DNA of 64,000 nucleotides from Pseudomonas koreensis (GTDB taxonomy: Bacteria; Pseudomonadota; Gammaproteobacteria; Pseudomonadales; Pseudomonadaceae), in assembly GCF_025447595.1 (NCBI RefSeq), contig NZ_JAOEJU010000001.1:496001-560000 (forward strand), written 5' to 3'. A program made the translations under genes and the position numbers. This document shows, one piece after another, positions 18,243 to 26,208 of this stretch (positions within the stretch are counted from its first letter, which is position 1; each line of letters begins with the position of its first letter). The notes beneath the pieces were generated by a model. The model ran no database searches, was not told the DNA's origin, and saw nothing but the letters and a program-made list of their open reading frames with translations.

Positions 18243-19817
18243 ATGTCAGCGGTACAGGGTCATTGGCGCGAAGTATCCAGTCAAAGTTTGCCACCGGCAA
18301 CTTATTTAAAACCTCGGATCAGAACTTCCAGTCAAGTGTTGATCATCGTCGAACGCAAGGAAGACTGGGCCTCGTACTTTCCCAGCGAAGACATCCTGAC
18401 GGCCCAGGAATATCTCGAACAACCGCCGGACAACGAGCCGGGAAAACGGGTGCAGGTGATCAATCTGTGCCGCAGCTACAAGTACCTGGGCCACGGCTAC
18501 TACTGCTCGCTGCTGGCTGAAGCCCGAGGGCACAAGGTGATTCCGTCGGTGCGCACCATCAGCGAACTGACGCGAAAATCCCTTTACGGCCTGGCGTTGG
18601 ACGACCTGGATAAAACCCTGGAAAAAGCCCTCAGTCATCATCTCTACAGCGACACCGAAGGTTTTACGCTGACACTTTATTTCGGCAGAACCCATATCGA
18701 GCCGTTACAGGATCTGGCCCGACAGTTGTTTGAAGTGTTTCCTTGTCCGATTCTATTAGTTGAATTCCGTCGAACTAACGGCTGGCATATCGAAGGTATA
18801 AAGTCCGGCGCCCTGCACAAGTTGCGCGACGATCAGGAAGATCAGTTCGCCAATGCCCTGGACGGCTTCAGTCGCAAGATCTGGCGCGTTCCGCGTTCGC
18901 CGCAAGTGGCACGTTATGACCTGGCGATCCTGCACGATCCGCAGGAGGCGTTGCCGCCGTCCAACGCCCGCGCGCTGGAAAACTTTGTGCGGGTCGGCAA
19001 GGGCATGGGCATCGATGTCGAGCTGATAGAACGCAAGGATTACGCAAGGCTGGCCGAGTACGACGGTTTGCTGATTCGCGAGACCACCAGCGTCGACAAC
19101 CACACTTACCGCTTCGCCAAGAAGGCCGAAAGCGAAGGCCTGGTGGTGATGGATGACCCGACATCGATCCTGCGCTGCACCAACAAGGTTTACCTCGCCG
19201 ACCTGCTCAACAGCCATCAACTGGGCATGCCGGCCACGGAAATCCTCTACAAGGAGCGACCCGAAGACTTCGAGCGCGTCGGCGAACGTCTCGGTTTTCC
19301 ATTGGTGCTGAAGATCCCGGATGGCTGTTTCTCCCGTGGCGTGATCAAGGTCGAGAGCCAAGAGGCTTTGCTCGAAGCCACCGCTGAACTGTTCGAACAT
19401 TCGGTGCTGTTGCTGGCCCAGGAATTCTTCTACACCGAGTACGACTGGCGCATCGGCGTGCTCAACCGCAAACCGATCTTCGCCTGCCAGTACTTCATGT
19501 CCAAGGGCCATTGGCAGATCTACAACCACAAGGCCAAGGGCCAGGACGTCAACGGCGAATGCCGCACGCTGGCAATCCACGAAGCGCCGCGCGCAGTGGT
19601 GGACCTGGCGGTGAAGACCGCCAACCTGATAGGCGACGGACTGTACGGCGTCGATTTGAAACAGGCCGGCGACAAAGTGGTGGTGATCGAGGTCAACGAC
19701 AACCCGAACCTCGACGCCGGCATCGAAGACGCCTACCTGCAGGACGATCTGTATTCGCTGGTGCTGGAAGAGTTCGTGCGGCGCCTCGAACTCAAGCGCC
19801 GCGGCCAGGCCTGGTGA
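18243..19817 (+). CDS. RimK-like ATP-grasp ligase with N-terminal RLAN-type domain
   Basis: 524 residues from ATG 18243 (an in-frame TTG at 18219 is less likely). Residues about 25-220 form an N-terminal region typical of RimK-linked proteins (LCRSYKYLGHGYYCSLLAEARGH). Residues about 290-510 are the ATP-grasp: GFPLVLKIPDGCFSRGV (phosphate-binding loop), AQEFFYTEYDWRIGVL, and the metal-binding IEVNDNPNLDAG. Such enzymes form amide bonds between a carboxylate and an amino acid or peptide. It is paired with the divergent GNAT-C39 gene and followed at 7 bases by a CorA-like gene. Confidence 0.85.
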   Translation: MSAVQGHWREVSSQSLPPATYLKPRIRTSSQVLIIVERKEDWASYFPSEDILTAQEYLEQPPDNEPGKRVQVINLCRSYKYLGHGYYCSLLAEARGHKVIPSVRTISELTRKSLYGLALDDLDKTLEKALSHHLYSDTEGFTLTLYFGRTHIEPLQDLARQLFEVFPCPILLVEFRRTNGWHIEGIKSGALHKLRDDQEDQFANALDGFSRKIWRVPRSPQVARYDLAILHDPQEALPPSNARALENFVRVGKGMGIDVELIERKDYARLAEYDGLLIRETTSVDNHTYRFAKKAESEGLVVMDDPTSILRCTNKVYLADLLNSHQLGMPATEILYKERPEDFERVGERLGFPLVLKIPDGCFSRGVIKVESQEALLEATAELFEHSVLLLAQEFFYTEYDWRIGVLNRKPIFACQYFMSKGHWQIYNHKAKGQDVNGECRTLAIHEAPRAVVDLAVKTANLIGDGLYGVDLKQAGDKVVVIEVNDNPNLDAGIEDAYLQDDLYSLVLEEFVRRLELKRRGQAW

Positions 19818-19824
19818 CCGGCCG

Positions 19825-20748
19825 ATGATCAACAGCTTTGCACTGAATCACGGTGGGTTGCTGCGGGTCGAGCGACTGGACGCCGAGGTGATGTTGTTCA
19901 GCGACCCGGACGCTGCCGAGCGCGATTTGCTCTACAGTCATTTCAAACTCGATGAGCACGCGCTGGCCTCGGCGCTGGACCCGGACGAGGTGTCGCGGAT
20001 CGAGTTTCACCCCGATCACCTGTTTCTGATCTGGAAACGCCCGGAAAACTATTCCGGCGGCGGCAGCTTGGCGTTCGAAGTGTCGTCCTGCGGTTTGCTG
20101 TTCTCACCGGGTCAGTTGCTGGTCATCGCCACGGACGACACGCCGCTGCACGGTGTCGGTACACGTCAGCCATTGAACACACCGCTGGATGTGTTGCTGG
20201 ATCTGCTGTTCAACAACATCCATCACTACCTCGGGCATCTCAAGGTGATCAAACTGGTCGCCCGGGAGTTGCAGCAGAAGTTCAACGCCTCGATGCAGAA
20301 CCAGCATCTGGTGCAGATGTTCAACCTCAGCGAAAGCCTGATCTATTACATCAACGCCCTGCACAGCAACGGCGCGGTACTCACGCGGCTGCGCAATCAC
20401 GCGGAAAAACAGCATTTCGGCAGCGAAGCGATCGGCCTGATTGACGACCTGATCATCGAAAACAACCAGTGCTACAAGCAGGCGGAAATCTATTCGACGG
20501 TGTTCTCCGGGCTGATCGATGCCAGGGGCAACCTGATGAACAACAGCATGAACAACCTGCTGCGCAAACTGACGCTGATCAACGTGGTGTTCCTGCCGCT
20601 CAACCTGATTGCGAGCATTGGCGGCATGTCGGAATTCAGCATGATGACCGCCGGGACGCCGTGGTGGGTGTCGTACCCGTTGTTTTTGGCGGCAATGCTG
20701 CTGGGGGCGGGCGGGATGCTGTTCGGGCTCAGGCGTCTGGCGAAATGA
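19825..20748 (+). CDS. CorA/ZntB-like membrane protein with altered GMN motif
   Basis: 307 residues starting 7 bases after the ATP-grasp stop, so co-transcribed. A long cytoplasmic alpha/beta and helical part (1-245) precedes two C-terminal membrane helices (about 248-266 and 281-302), the CorA topology. Classical CorA has GMN at the end of TM1; here positions 267-269 read GMS (IGGMSEFSMM). That Asn is central to hydrated Mg2+ selection, so this may transport a different ion or act as a sensor or partner of the ligase. Call by topology and residual motif. Confidence 0.72.
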   Translation: MINSFALNHGGLLRVERLDAEVMLFSDPDAAERDLLYSHFKLDEHALASALDPDEVSRIEFHPDHLFLIWKRPENYSGGGSLAFEVSSCGLLFSPGQLLVIATDDTPLHGVGTRQPLNTPLDVLLDLLFNNIHHYLGHLKVIKLVARELQQKFNASMQNQHLVQMFNLSESLIYYINALHSNGAVLTRLRNHAEKQHFGSEAIGLIDDLIIENNQCYKQAEIYSTVFSGLIDARGNLMNNSMNNLLRKLTLINVVFLPLNLIASIGGMSEFSMMTAGTPWWVSYPLFLAAMLLGAGGMLFGLRRLAK

Positions 20749-20768
20749 TTCTGGCGTTCTTGCGGGCG

Positions 20769-20837
20769 CCATCGCGAGCAGGCTCGCTCCCACATTTGGA
20801 ATGCATTTCCCTGTGGGAGCGTTCTTGCTCGCGATAG
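20769..20837. repeat. REP pair
   Basis: CCATCGCGAGCAGGCTCGCT at 20769 and the inverted partner TGTGGGAGCGTTCTTGCTCG at 20812-20837 are separated by 17 bases. The second copy carries a TT change in its central part. They sit between convergent genes. Confidence 0.88.
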
Positions 20838-20865
20838 TATTCCCAACAACGCCTGATGATCCGGA

Positions 20866-21198
20866 TCAACTCGCTGGTCGGGCAGCCAATACTTTCCTGC
20901 GCTCTTGAAACCCTCGGACCACCAGGTACAACAACGGCCCGACCGACACAAACACCGCCGTCAGCAACAGATACGGCACCACCGACCAGCCCGACTGCCC
21001 ACGCTTGCGCGCGTCCTTGTACATCCAGATGCCGGCCAGGGTTGCCAGCAGATAGAGATCGATCACCACTTGCGCGGTGTCTGGGCGCGACATCAGGCTG
21101 ATGCCGAAGTCGATCAGCGACTGTTCGGCTTGTAGCATCACGCTAACGGTGTAGCCGCTGAAGGCAATCAACGCGGTGAGGGGCAGGGCGATGGACAT
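20866..21198 (-). CDS. DUF2834 family small membrane protein
   Basis: 110 residues; the SD AAGGAAGG precedes ATG 21198. Three hydrophobic segments (about 5-25, 45-62, 70-92), the central LYLLATLAGIWMYKDARKRG stretch and GPLLYLVVRG fit DUF2834. Function unknown. It is divergent from the Ile leader. Confidence 0.75.
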   Translation of the reverse strand: MSIALPLTALIAFSGYTVSVMLQAEQSLIDFGISLMSRPDTAQVVIDLYLLATLAGIWMYKDARKRGQSGWSVVPYLLLTAVFVSVGPLLYLVVRGFQERRKVLAARPAS

Positions 21199-21263
21199 CA
21201 GGTATTCCTTCCTTGGGCAGATGAGCGAAAGGCCAGCCTACAGACCCGCCGCAAAATTCGCCA

Positions 21264-21293
21264 TTGACTTGCCCGCAGCGCCCGAGCTAATTT
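21264..21293 (+). promoter_or_regulatory. Sigma-70-type promoter of the leader/dehydratase transcript
   Basis: TTGACT (21264-21269), an 18-base spacer, and TAATTT (21288-21293). The expected start point is about 21300-21301, exactly at the ATG of the leader peptide, so the transcript may be leaderless. Confidence 0.6.
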
Positions 21294-21300
21294 CGGGGCC

Positions 21301-21366
21301 ATGACTTCCACCGTACTGCGCTGCCAGCCAAGCATTATTACCGCCATTCCTCATTTGGCGGGCTAG
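21301..21366 (+). CDS. Ile-rich leader peptide (attenuation control)
   Basis: A 21-residue ORF (MTSTVLRCQPS, then IITAIPHLAG, TAG stop at 21364) lies directly ahead of a hairpin plus T-run and then a threonine dehydratase gene. Ile codons at positions 12, 13 and 16, with Thr, Val and Leu codons, fit a sensor of charged tRNA-Ile. Too short for routine gene calling. No SD is seen, which agrees with a leaderless start. Confidence 0.7.
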   Translation: MTSTVLRCQPSIITAIPHLAG

Positions 21367-21411
21367 CTCACGACTGCAGCACCCAACCCGCCCTAGAGGC
21401 GGGTTTTCATT
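21341..21411 (+). terminator. Attenuator with alternative antiterminator pairing
   Basis: Terminator: AACCCGCC (21385-21392) pairs with GGCGGGTT (21398-21405) across CTAGA and runs into TTTTC. Alternative pairing: GGCGGG (21357-21362) can pair with CCCGCC (21387-21392), destroying the terminator. CCGCC (21341-21345) can instead sequester GGCGG. This is the 1:2 / 2:3 / 3:4 logic of amino-acid attenuators, with segment 1 inside the Ile codon stretch. Confidence 0.7.
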
Positions 21412-21452
21412 TTCTGTCTCCGGGGTTCTGAATCAAACGTCAGGAGACGACC

Positions 21453-22463
21453 ATGCGCTACAGCCCCGTCCAGCAAGCCCTGCTTGAGCAGTACGTGAAA
21501 AAGATCCTCGCCGCGCCGGTGTATGAACTGGCGGTGCGCACGCCGCTGCAACCGGCGTCGGCGCTGTCCGAGGCGCTGGGCAACCGGATTCTGCTCAAGC
21601 GCGAAGACCTGCAACCGACGTTCTCCTTCAAGATCCGTGGTGCCTACAACAAACTGGTGCAGTTGAGCGATGCGCAGAAGGCCCGTGGCGTAATCACGGC
21701 CTCGGCGGGCAATCATGCGCAAGGCGTAGCGCTGGCAGCTCGGGAGCTGGGTATTTCTGCGACCATTGTCATGCCGGCAACCACCCCGGAGCTGAAAGTG
21801 CTGGGTGTCAGCAGTCGTGGGGCTGAAGCGCTGCTGCATGGCGAAAGCTTTCCGTTTGCCCTGGCCCACGCCCTGCAACTATCCGAGCAGACCGGACGGA
21901 CGTTCGTTTCGCCGTTCGACGATCCTGACGTGATTGCTGGTCAAGGCACGGTCGCGATGGAAATCCTGCGCGAGCACCAAGGCGCACTGGATGCGATCTT
22001 CGTCCCGGTGGGCGGTGGCGGGTTGATCGCGGGCATCGCGGCGTACGTGAAATACCTGCGGCCGGAGGTGCGGATCATCGGCGTCGAGTCGGAGCACTCG
22101 GCCTGCCTGAAGGCTGCCATGCAAGCGGATGAGCGAGTGGTGCTGCCCAACGTGGGCACTTTCGCCGATGGCGTGGCGGTGGCGCAGATAGGCGCCTACG
22201 GGTTTGAGGTTTGCCGTTTCTGCGTGGATGAGGTCATCACCGTCAGCAACGACGAGCTCTGCGCGGCGATCAAGAACATCTACGACGATACCCGCTCGAT
22301 CACCGAGCCTTCCGGCGCGTTGGCGGTTGCGGGCATCAAAAAGTACGTGGCGCAGACCGGCGCACGGAATCAGACGCTGATCGCCATCGATTCCGGCGCC
22401 AATATCAACTTTGACAGCTTGCGTCACGTCGCCGAGCGAGCGGCGGCCGGCGACGTGGCCTAA
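21453..22463 (+). CDS. Threonine dehydratase, catalytic domain only (IlvA-like)
   Basis: 336 residues; SD AGGAG at 21441. PLP fold-type II enzyme: Lys in PTFSFKIRGAYNKL is the Schiff-base lysine, SAGNHAQGVA is the phosphate/substrate loop and VGGGGLIAGIA the PLP phosphate loop. Length is about 330 rather than 500, because the C-terminal ACT-like regulatory domains of biosynthetic IlvA are missing, so Ile feedback inhibition is not expected. An Ile-codon attenuator upstream could supply control instead. It makes 2-oxobutanoate for isoleucine. A role as a serine/threonine deaminase in catabolism is possible. Confidence 0.9.
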   Translation: MRYSPVQQALLEQYVKKILAAPVYELAVRTPLQPASALSEALGNRILLKREDLQPTFSFKIRGAYNKLVQLSDAQKARGVITASAGNHAQGVALAARELGISATIVMPATTPELKVLGVSSRGAEALLHGESFPFALAHALQLSEQTGRTFVSPFDDPDVIAGQGTVAMEILREHQGALDAIFVPVGGGGLIAGIAAYVKYLRPEVRIIGVESEHSACLKAAMQADERVVLPNVGTFADGVAVAQIGAYGFEVCRFCVDEVITVSNDELCAAIKNIYDDTRSITEPSGALAVAGIKKYVAQTGARNQTLIAIDSGANINFDSLRHVAERAAAGDVA

Positions 22464-22469
22464 GGATGT

Positions 22470-22775
22470 TCAGGGCAGCAGCGGGCGCAGGAAGCTGCGC
22501 TCGTAGCTGATGATGAACTTCTTCTCCATCAGGTCCGCCACCAACGCGGTGCTTTCCGGGTCGGTCAGTGCAATGTGGCGATAGCTTTCGTAATCCGCCA
22601 GCGACGGAAAACTGAACAGGCAATACGCGATATTGCTCGCGCCTTCCGAGGGCAGGAAGTAGCCGTGATGCGTTCCGCCCAGCCGTTCGACGATGCCAAG
22701 CCAGGTCTTGGCGTAGGCTTCGAATGCGTCCAACTGGTAGGGATCAATCACGTATCTGACGTGGCAGGTAATCAA
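22470..22775 (-). CDS. NIPSNAP family protein
   Basis: 101 residues from a TTG start at 22775 with a good AAAGGAG SD 8 bases upstream. Dimeric alpha/beta-barrel (ferredoxin-like) pattern: YVIDPYQLDAFEAYAKTWLGIV, then GGTHHGYFLPSEGASN, then FPSLADYESYRH. Function of bacterial members is unknown. It ends 6 bases from the convergent dehydratase gene. Confidence 0.8.
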   Translation of the reverse strand: MITCHVRYVIDPYQLDAFEAYAKTWLGIVERLGGTHHGYFLPSEGASNIAYCLFSFPSLADYESYRHIALTDPESTALVADLMEKKFIISYERSFLRPLLP

Positions 22776-22795
22776 GGCTGCAGCTCCTTTGCAGA

Positions 22796-23281
22796 TTATT
22801 CGGGTATTGCCACGCCGACCTTGTCCGAAGCCGACCAGATGCGGAAGCGCACTTCAACGTCCTGCGGTGCGTAAACCACGATCGGCAGCTTGCTGTTGTA
22901 GCGCACGGTGAAGCCGTCACCGATTACCGGTACGAACGCGCGTTTTTTCTGGATGCCGGGCGGGCAGGCCATCAGCGTGCTCATCGGGCCGCTGACTTTT
23001 TCCAGGCGGTAGAACGGATAGCCCCAGCCTTCGAGGTTTTTCTCTTCGAGGGTGCCGCCCAGGCGCTGGCGGTTGCAGTCGACTTCGAGGGTCTTGCCGG
23101 CGAGGATTTCGACTTTGAAATTTTCTTCCTGGGCTTGTTGCGGCAGGTGGATGACCTGGCGAGTGAAGCCCGCTTCGGCCTTCGGATAGGGCGCGGTGTC
23201 TTCAAGTTTGGCGGCGTGGGTGAGGGTGGACAGGCTGGCGAGCATCAGGCCGGCGGTCGCGTAAACAGTGAAATTTCCCAT
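22796..23281 (-). CDS. eco: Ecotin, periplasmic serine protease inhibitor
   Basis: 161 residues from ATG 23281. A signal peptide ends at about residue 22 (THAA). The family hallmarks are clear: [17 protein letters not shown], the reactive loop STLMACPPG with Met as the P1 residue, and [13 protein letters not shown]. The two conserved Cys (in VDCNR and MACPP) form the loop-supporting disulfide. It inhibits trypsin-, chymotrypsin- and elastase-like proteases and protects the cell surface from host or competitor enzymes. Confidence 0.95.
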   Translation of the reverse strand: MGNFTVYATAGLMLASLSTLTHAAKLEDTAPYPKAEAGFTRQVIHLPQQAQEENFKVEILAGKTLEVDCNRQRLGGTLEEKNLEGWGYPFYRLEKVSGPMSTLMACPPGIQKKRAFVPVIGDGFTVRYNSKLPIVVYAPQDVEVRFRIWSASDKVGVAIPE

Positions 23282-23652
23282 TGAAGCCTCCTGGCGGGTG
23301 TACGTTGGTTGACGGGCATTCTCACTGTCAGAGGCGATGAATGCAAACCGCCAGACGCATGCAAATTGCAGGGGCAGCACGATCAAATCTTGCATTTTGC
23401 AACTGGCCAGTGGCCTGTCTTTTTGCCAAACCATTGATTTTCAAGGAGGTGAAAGCGACCCGATGAAAGGCACGTTTTATGCGTTGATTTGGTGCGGCGC
23501 ACCGAGTTTGGGCGCCTACACTCCAATGGGCATTTCGCAGTACAGCCGCTTGTCACACCCAGGGATTCAGCGGGGATACACCCGTGGGGAGATGTGGCAA
23601 CGGTCAACGTGAATAGTTGATTGGCAGTCTCACAGTAAGGAGAGGTTTCGCC
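23282..23652. other. Intergenic region between eco and the DUF1652 gene
   Basis: About 370 bases between divergent genes. A 91-codon frame on the plus strand has no family features and a poor start. I see no hairpin terminator, RNA or repeat that I can support. Confidence 0.4.
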
Positions 23653-23919
23653 ATGTTTCTGTCTGCCTTGGAACTCCGCAACATCATAGAAAGCAGCTTT
23701 CTACCGAAACGCTGCCAGTGCACGCTGTCCCCGGATCTGTCGATGACCGTCAAGGTGTATGGCGATCACCAGACCGATCAAGTTGAGCTGCTGGTGAGTG
23801 GCATCGATGCCAGTCACTTGAACAGCTGTCGCGAAATCAACGGCCTGATCGCCGGGTTGCGCTCGGATCTTGCGCAACATACGGCAACCCATTCAGTGCC
23901 GCGATCCCGAGTCGTCTAA
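23653..23919 (+). CDS. DUF1652 family protein
   Basis: 88 residues from ATG 23653 with SD AAGGAGAGG. The N-terminal LSALELRNIIESSFLPKRCQCTL pattern is the DUF1652 signature found mostly in Pseudomonas. Function unknown. Its TAA overlaps the stop of the convergent membrane-protein gene by four bases. Confidence 0.8.
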   Translation: MFLSALELRNIIESSFLPKRCQCTLSPDLSMTVKVYGDHQTDQVELLVSGIDASHLNSCREINGLIAGLRSDLAQHTATHSVPRSRVV

Positions 23920-24314
23920 CCGACTGTTTCACCCAGTTCGACCGTCACGCGCCGGGCCTGCAAGAAGCCAAGGCCCAGCGCGAACTCGACCAGCACCGCG
24001 AGCAGAATCCCGGGGCCGGCGTGGCCGTTGAGCCATTCAGCAAACCCCAGCACCGCCAGGCCAAAACAGCCGACGATAAAGCCGTTGCTCAGGGCATTGC
24101 GCGCGATCGACACTGGCGCGTTGCGTACCAGGTAGAACATCACCCCCAACGCCGCAAACAGCACCGCACTGCGCCGTGCGACGAATCCGGCTGCTTCCGA
24201 ATACTCGATGCTCCAGATCGCCAGCAACACCTGTGGCGCCAGCCCCCATGCCAGGGAAAGCAGAAAACACAGGCAGAAGGTGAGGGTCGAGAGCGTGCGA
24301 AACGACAACTGCAT
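23916..24314 (-). CDS. Small four-helix membrane protein, unknown
   Basis: 132 residues with four hydrophobic segments (about 8-30, 45-64, 72-90, 98-118) and few charged residues. I do not recognise a named family; it resembles DUF4345-like or other four-TM proteins. It stands alone between convergent and divergent small genes. Confidence 0.65.
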   Translation of the reverse strand: MQLSFRTLSTLTFCLCFLLSLAWGLAPQVLLAIWSIEYSEAAGFVARRSAVLFAALGVMFYLVRNAPVSIARNALSNGFIVGCFGLAVLGFAEWLNGHAGPGILLAVLVEFALGLGFLQARRVTVELGETVG

Positions 24315-24404
24315 GGCGAATCCTTGCGGCAGTGAGGAGGGCCCCGAGCATACCCTTCGGAACCCGTGCTCGCCTACCGCAAGGCCGCAAATCAGAGCTT
24401 TCTG

Positions 24405-24674
24405 TCAGTTCTGGAAGTTGCAGGCGTCAGACAATTTCCGGTAACTGATTTCTTCGGGTTTGCCGGCGTTGTCGAGGTACTTCATGTCAGCAGTAATGAC
24501 CTTGCATTGCTGCGTCTGCGGCTCGGTCATCGAGATCACTTTGCTGACGTGCAGCGGCATGCCGTATTCATAGGGCACAGCCTTGGCGTTGGCGGACGTG
24601 TCATTGGCCTGGGCCAGCCCGGCAAACGCGGTGCAGGCGAGGGCGGTGGTGAGCAGGAACGGACGAATGTTCAT
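24405..24674 (-). CDS. DUF2790 family secreted small protein
   Basis: 89 residues from ATG 24674 (GGAGTCC SD). A signal peptide ends near residue 23 (LAQA|NDT). The mature part has YGMPLHVSKVISMTEP and Cys-containing strands, the pattern of the Pseudomonas DUF2790 family. Function unknown. Confidence 0.8.
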   Translation of the reverse strand: MNIRPFLLTTALACTAFAGLAQANDTSANAKAVPYEYGMPLHVSKVISMTEPQTQQCKVITADMKYLDNAGKPEEISYRKLSDACNFQN

Positions 24675-24924
24675 GATGGACTCCGGTGCGACGGAAATTG
24701 AGCTCGGCGGATTGCCAGCCAAACCTGCCGCACTCGGCGTCAGCCAAGGGCTGAGGGTGTGCGGTTCAGTAGAGTTTTTGACCGCGGCGTTAAGCGATGG
24801 TTAACCGGGCTGAACGCCGGCTGTCTGGGCGGGGATTGTTTCGCGGGGGCGTCTCGGCGGATTCCTACAAGGGTGGATGCCTTGTCTGCTTTCGGGGGCT
24901 GGAGTGGGGCGGTTATGGTTTGGC

Positions 24925-25128
24925 GTCGCTGCAAAATCAGCGACTCAGGTTTGGTCACCTAACGTAATCACCTGTGCATGTGTGCCATTATTCGCCCCGA
25001 CGGACATTCGTGTCCGTGGAGTGCATTGCTGTGGCGGCTGTGTGCAGGGTCGCCTTCGGGCGAGCCGAGTCAGGTGGTTCTCGGTTGACCAAGCCTGTAC
25101 ACAGTCCGCCTCCCCATCGTTTGGTCAC
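24925..25128 (+). ncRNA. Candidate structured leader RNA or cis-regulatory element
   Basis: Several strong stems follow one another. GTCGCTG/CAGCGAC (24925-24944). ACGGACA-TTCG-TGTCCGT (25000-25017). A long stem pairs GGCGGCTGTGTGCAGG (25033-25048) with CCTGTACACAG-T-CCGCC (25094-25110). Inside it are a cTTCGg tetraloop hairpin TCGCC/GGCGA (25050-25063) and CCGAG/CTCGG (25065-25084), making a three-way junction. Direct repeats GTTTGGTCAC at 24949 and 25119 flank the block. The C(UUCG)G loop favours the plus strand, reading into the ORF at 25169. Not matched to any family I know. Confidence 0.5.
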
Positions 25129-25168
25129 GGTGCTGGCGGTTACTTTCAAGCTGCCTTGAGTAATTCCA

Positions 25169-25465
25169 ATGCCAATCCTGAAATCAAGCTCCGCCCGATA
25201 TCTTCCGCTCAACAGCGGCGTCACCGACAGCGCACCGCTGGTCATCGACACTCAAGCCAACCCGAAAGACCTCGTCGAAGCCGCCGTGCAACGCATCCGC
25301 GCCGCAGCCGACCTGCTCGAAACCCTGCACTGCCTGTGCTTCAAACACGCCGACGTCCAGGACATTCCCCACATCACCCATGCGCTGTACCTGCTGACGC
25401 AGGATGGCAGCGATTTGCTGCAGGTTGCGCAGCAGAAAATGTTGAACTGGCAGGCGCCGGTTTAA
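25169..25465 (+). CDS. Small hypothetical protein (DUF3077/DUF6124-like), downstream of structured leader
   Basis: 98 residues. The helical segment NPKDLVEAAVQRIRAAADLLETLHCLCFKHAD, followed by a LLTQDGSDLLQVAQQ helix, resembles small Pseudomonas proteins of the DUF3077/DUF6124 kind. That family call is from memory and uncertain. The start at 25169 has only a weak GAG upstream. It is preceded by an unusually folded region that may control it. Confidence 0.55.
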   Translation: MPILKSSSARYLPLNSGVTDSAPLVIDTQANPKDLVEAAVQRIRAAADLLETLHCLCFKHADVQDIPHITHALYLLTQDGSDLLQVAQQKMLNWQAPV

Positions 25466-25516
25466 AGTATCGGTAAAGGATGGAGGAGGAGTCGGACGAT
25501 ACTCCTCCCTGTTGAA

Positions 25517-26164
25517 TTACCAAGAGCCATATGGCACGCCAAATTTCTCTACATAGGCTTTCGACACTGCGGAAAGTGGGCGATGCTTTCCTCCGGATGC
25601 TCCTTCGTAAGGGCCACGTGGATCAATTTCAGCTTGAACACGAGTAATTTCAATGGGGGGCAGGCATGGACCGAGAGCCCAGAGTTTTGCAACGCCACCT
25701 GGAGCAAGTCCGATGACCAAAGCTTCTCGATAATCTGTAATCCATTTCCCATCGGCAGCGCAGTAGGCTTTCTCCCCTTTTCGCATGATTTCTCTAGCCG
25801 ACTCAGGGATGTCAATTCCGACTTGATAGGTTTGAGGTTCAACCAAGGACTGCCATCGGACGTAGATTTTTTTTGGGAGGTCTGCGCCTGTTACGTACTT
25901 TCCCTTTCCCCAGCCCGGCTTATTCGGCCAGCCTTTTGGATCCCCAGAGTTATGAGTAGGAGTCTGAATTGCAGCAACGCCGCTCATGGCCCGTCGGTAC
26001 ACCTGTCCTTGAATATCAATTACATCGGCTGTTTCGATCCACACTTCCATATAGTTGGGCGCAGAGAAACCCAATCGCCAAGCCTCATAGGGCAGAGAAG
26101 CACCATGAGTAGTCGAGCACGCCACAAGAAAGGAAACAAAGATGTGTAGTCGCAGGTACTTCAA
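25517..26164 (-). CDS. DUF2931-like lipoprotein, T6SS island
   Basis: 215 residues from a TTG start (GGTGGA 7 bases upstream). The N-terminus has a lipobox, LVAC, with Cys at residue 16. The body has the YEAWRLGFSAPNYMEVWIETADVID pattern and a WPNKPGWGKGKYVTGADLPKKIYVRWQSL region seen in DUF2931 proteins, which often lie near T6SS effectors. It is the last gene of the vgrG1 cassette and a candidate immunity or accessory lipoprotein. Confidence 0.7.
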   Translation of the reverse strand: MKYLRLHIFVSFLVACSTTHGASLPYEAWRLGFSAPNYMEVWIETADVIDIQGQVYRRAMSGVAAIQTPTHNSGDPKGWPNKPGWGKGKYVTGADLPKKIYVRWQSLVEPQTYQVGIDIPESAREIMRKGEKAYCAADGKWITDYREALVIGLAPGGVAKLWALGPCLPPIEITRVQAEIDPRGPYEGASGGKHRPLSAVSKAYVEKFGVPYGSW

Positions 26165-26208
26165 AGAAAATCCACCACGGTTTTCGTTGGTCAGTGCATA
26201 CGCCTATT

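Noticed and set aside
23337..23612. 91-codon plus-strand frame between eco and DUF1652 gene
   Set aside because: No recognisable pattern, weak start and no coupling to neighbours.
24877..25476. 199-codon plus-strand frame across the structured region
   Set aside because: It runs through the hairpins in another frame than the small ORF at 25169 and has low-complexity Arg/Ser composition; RNA structure explains the region better.
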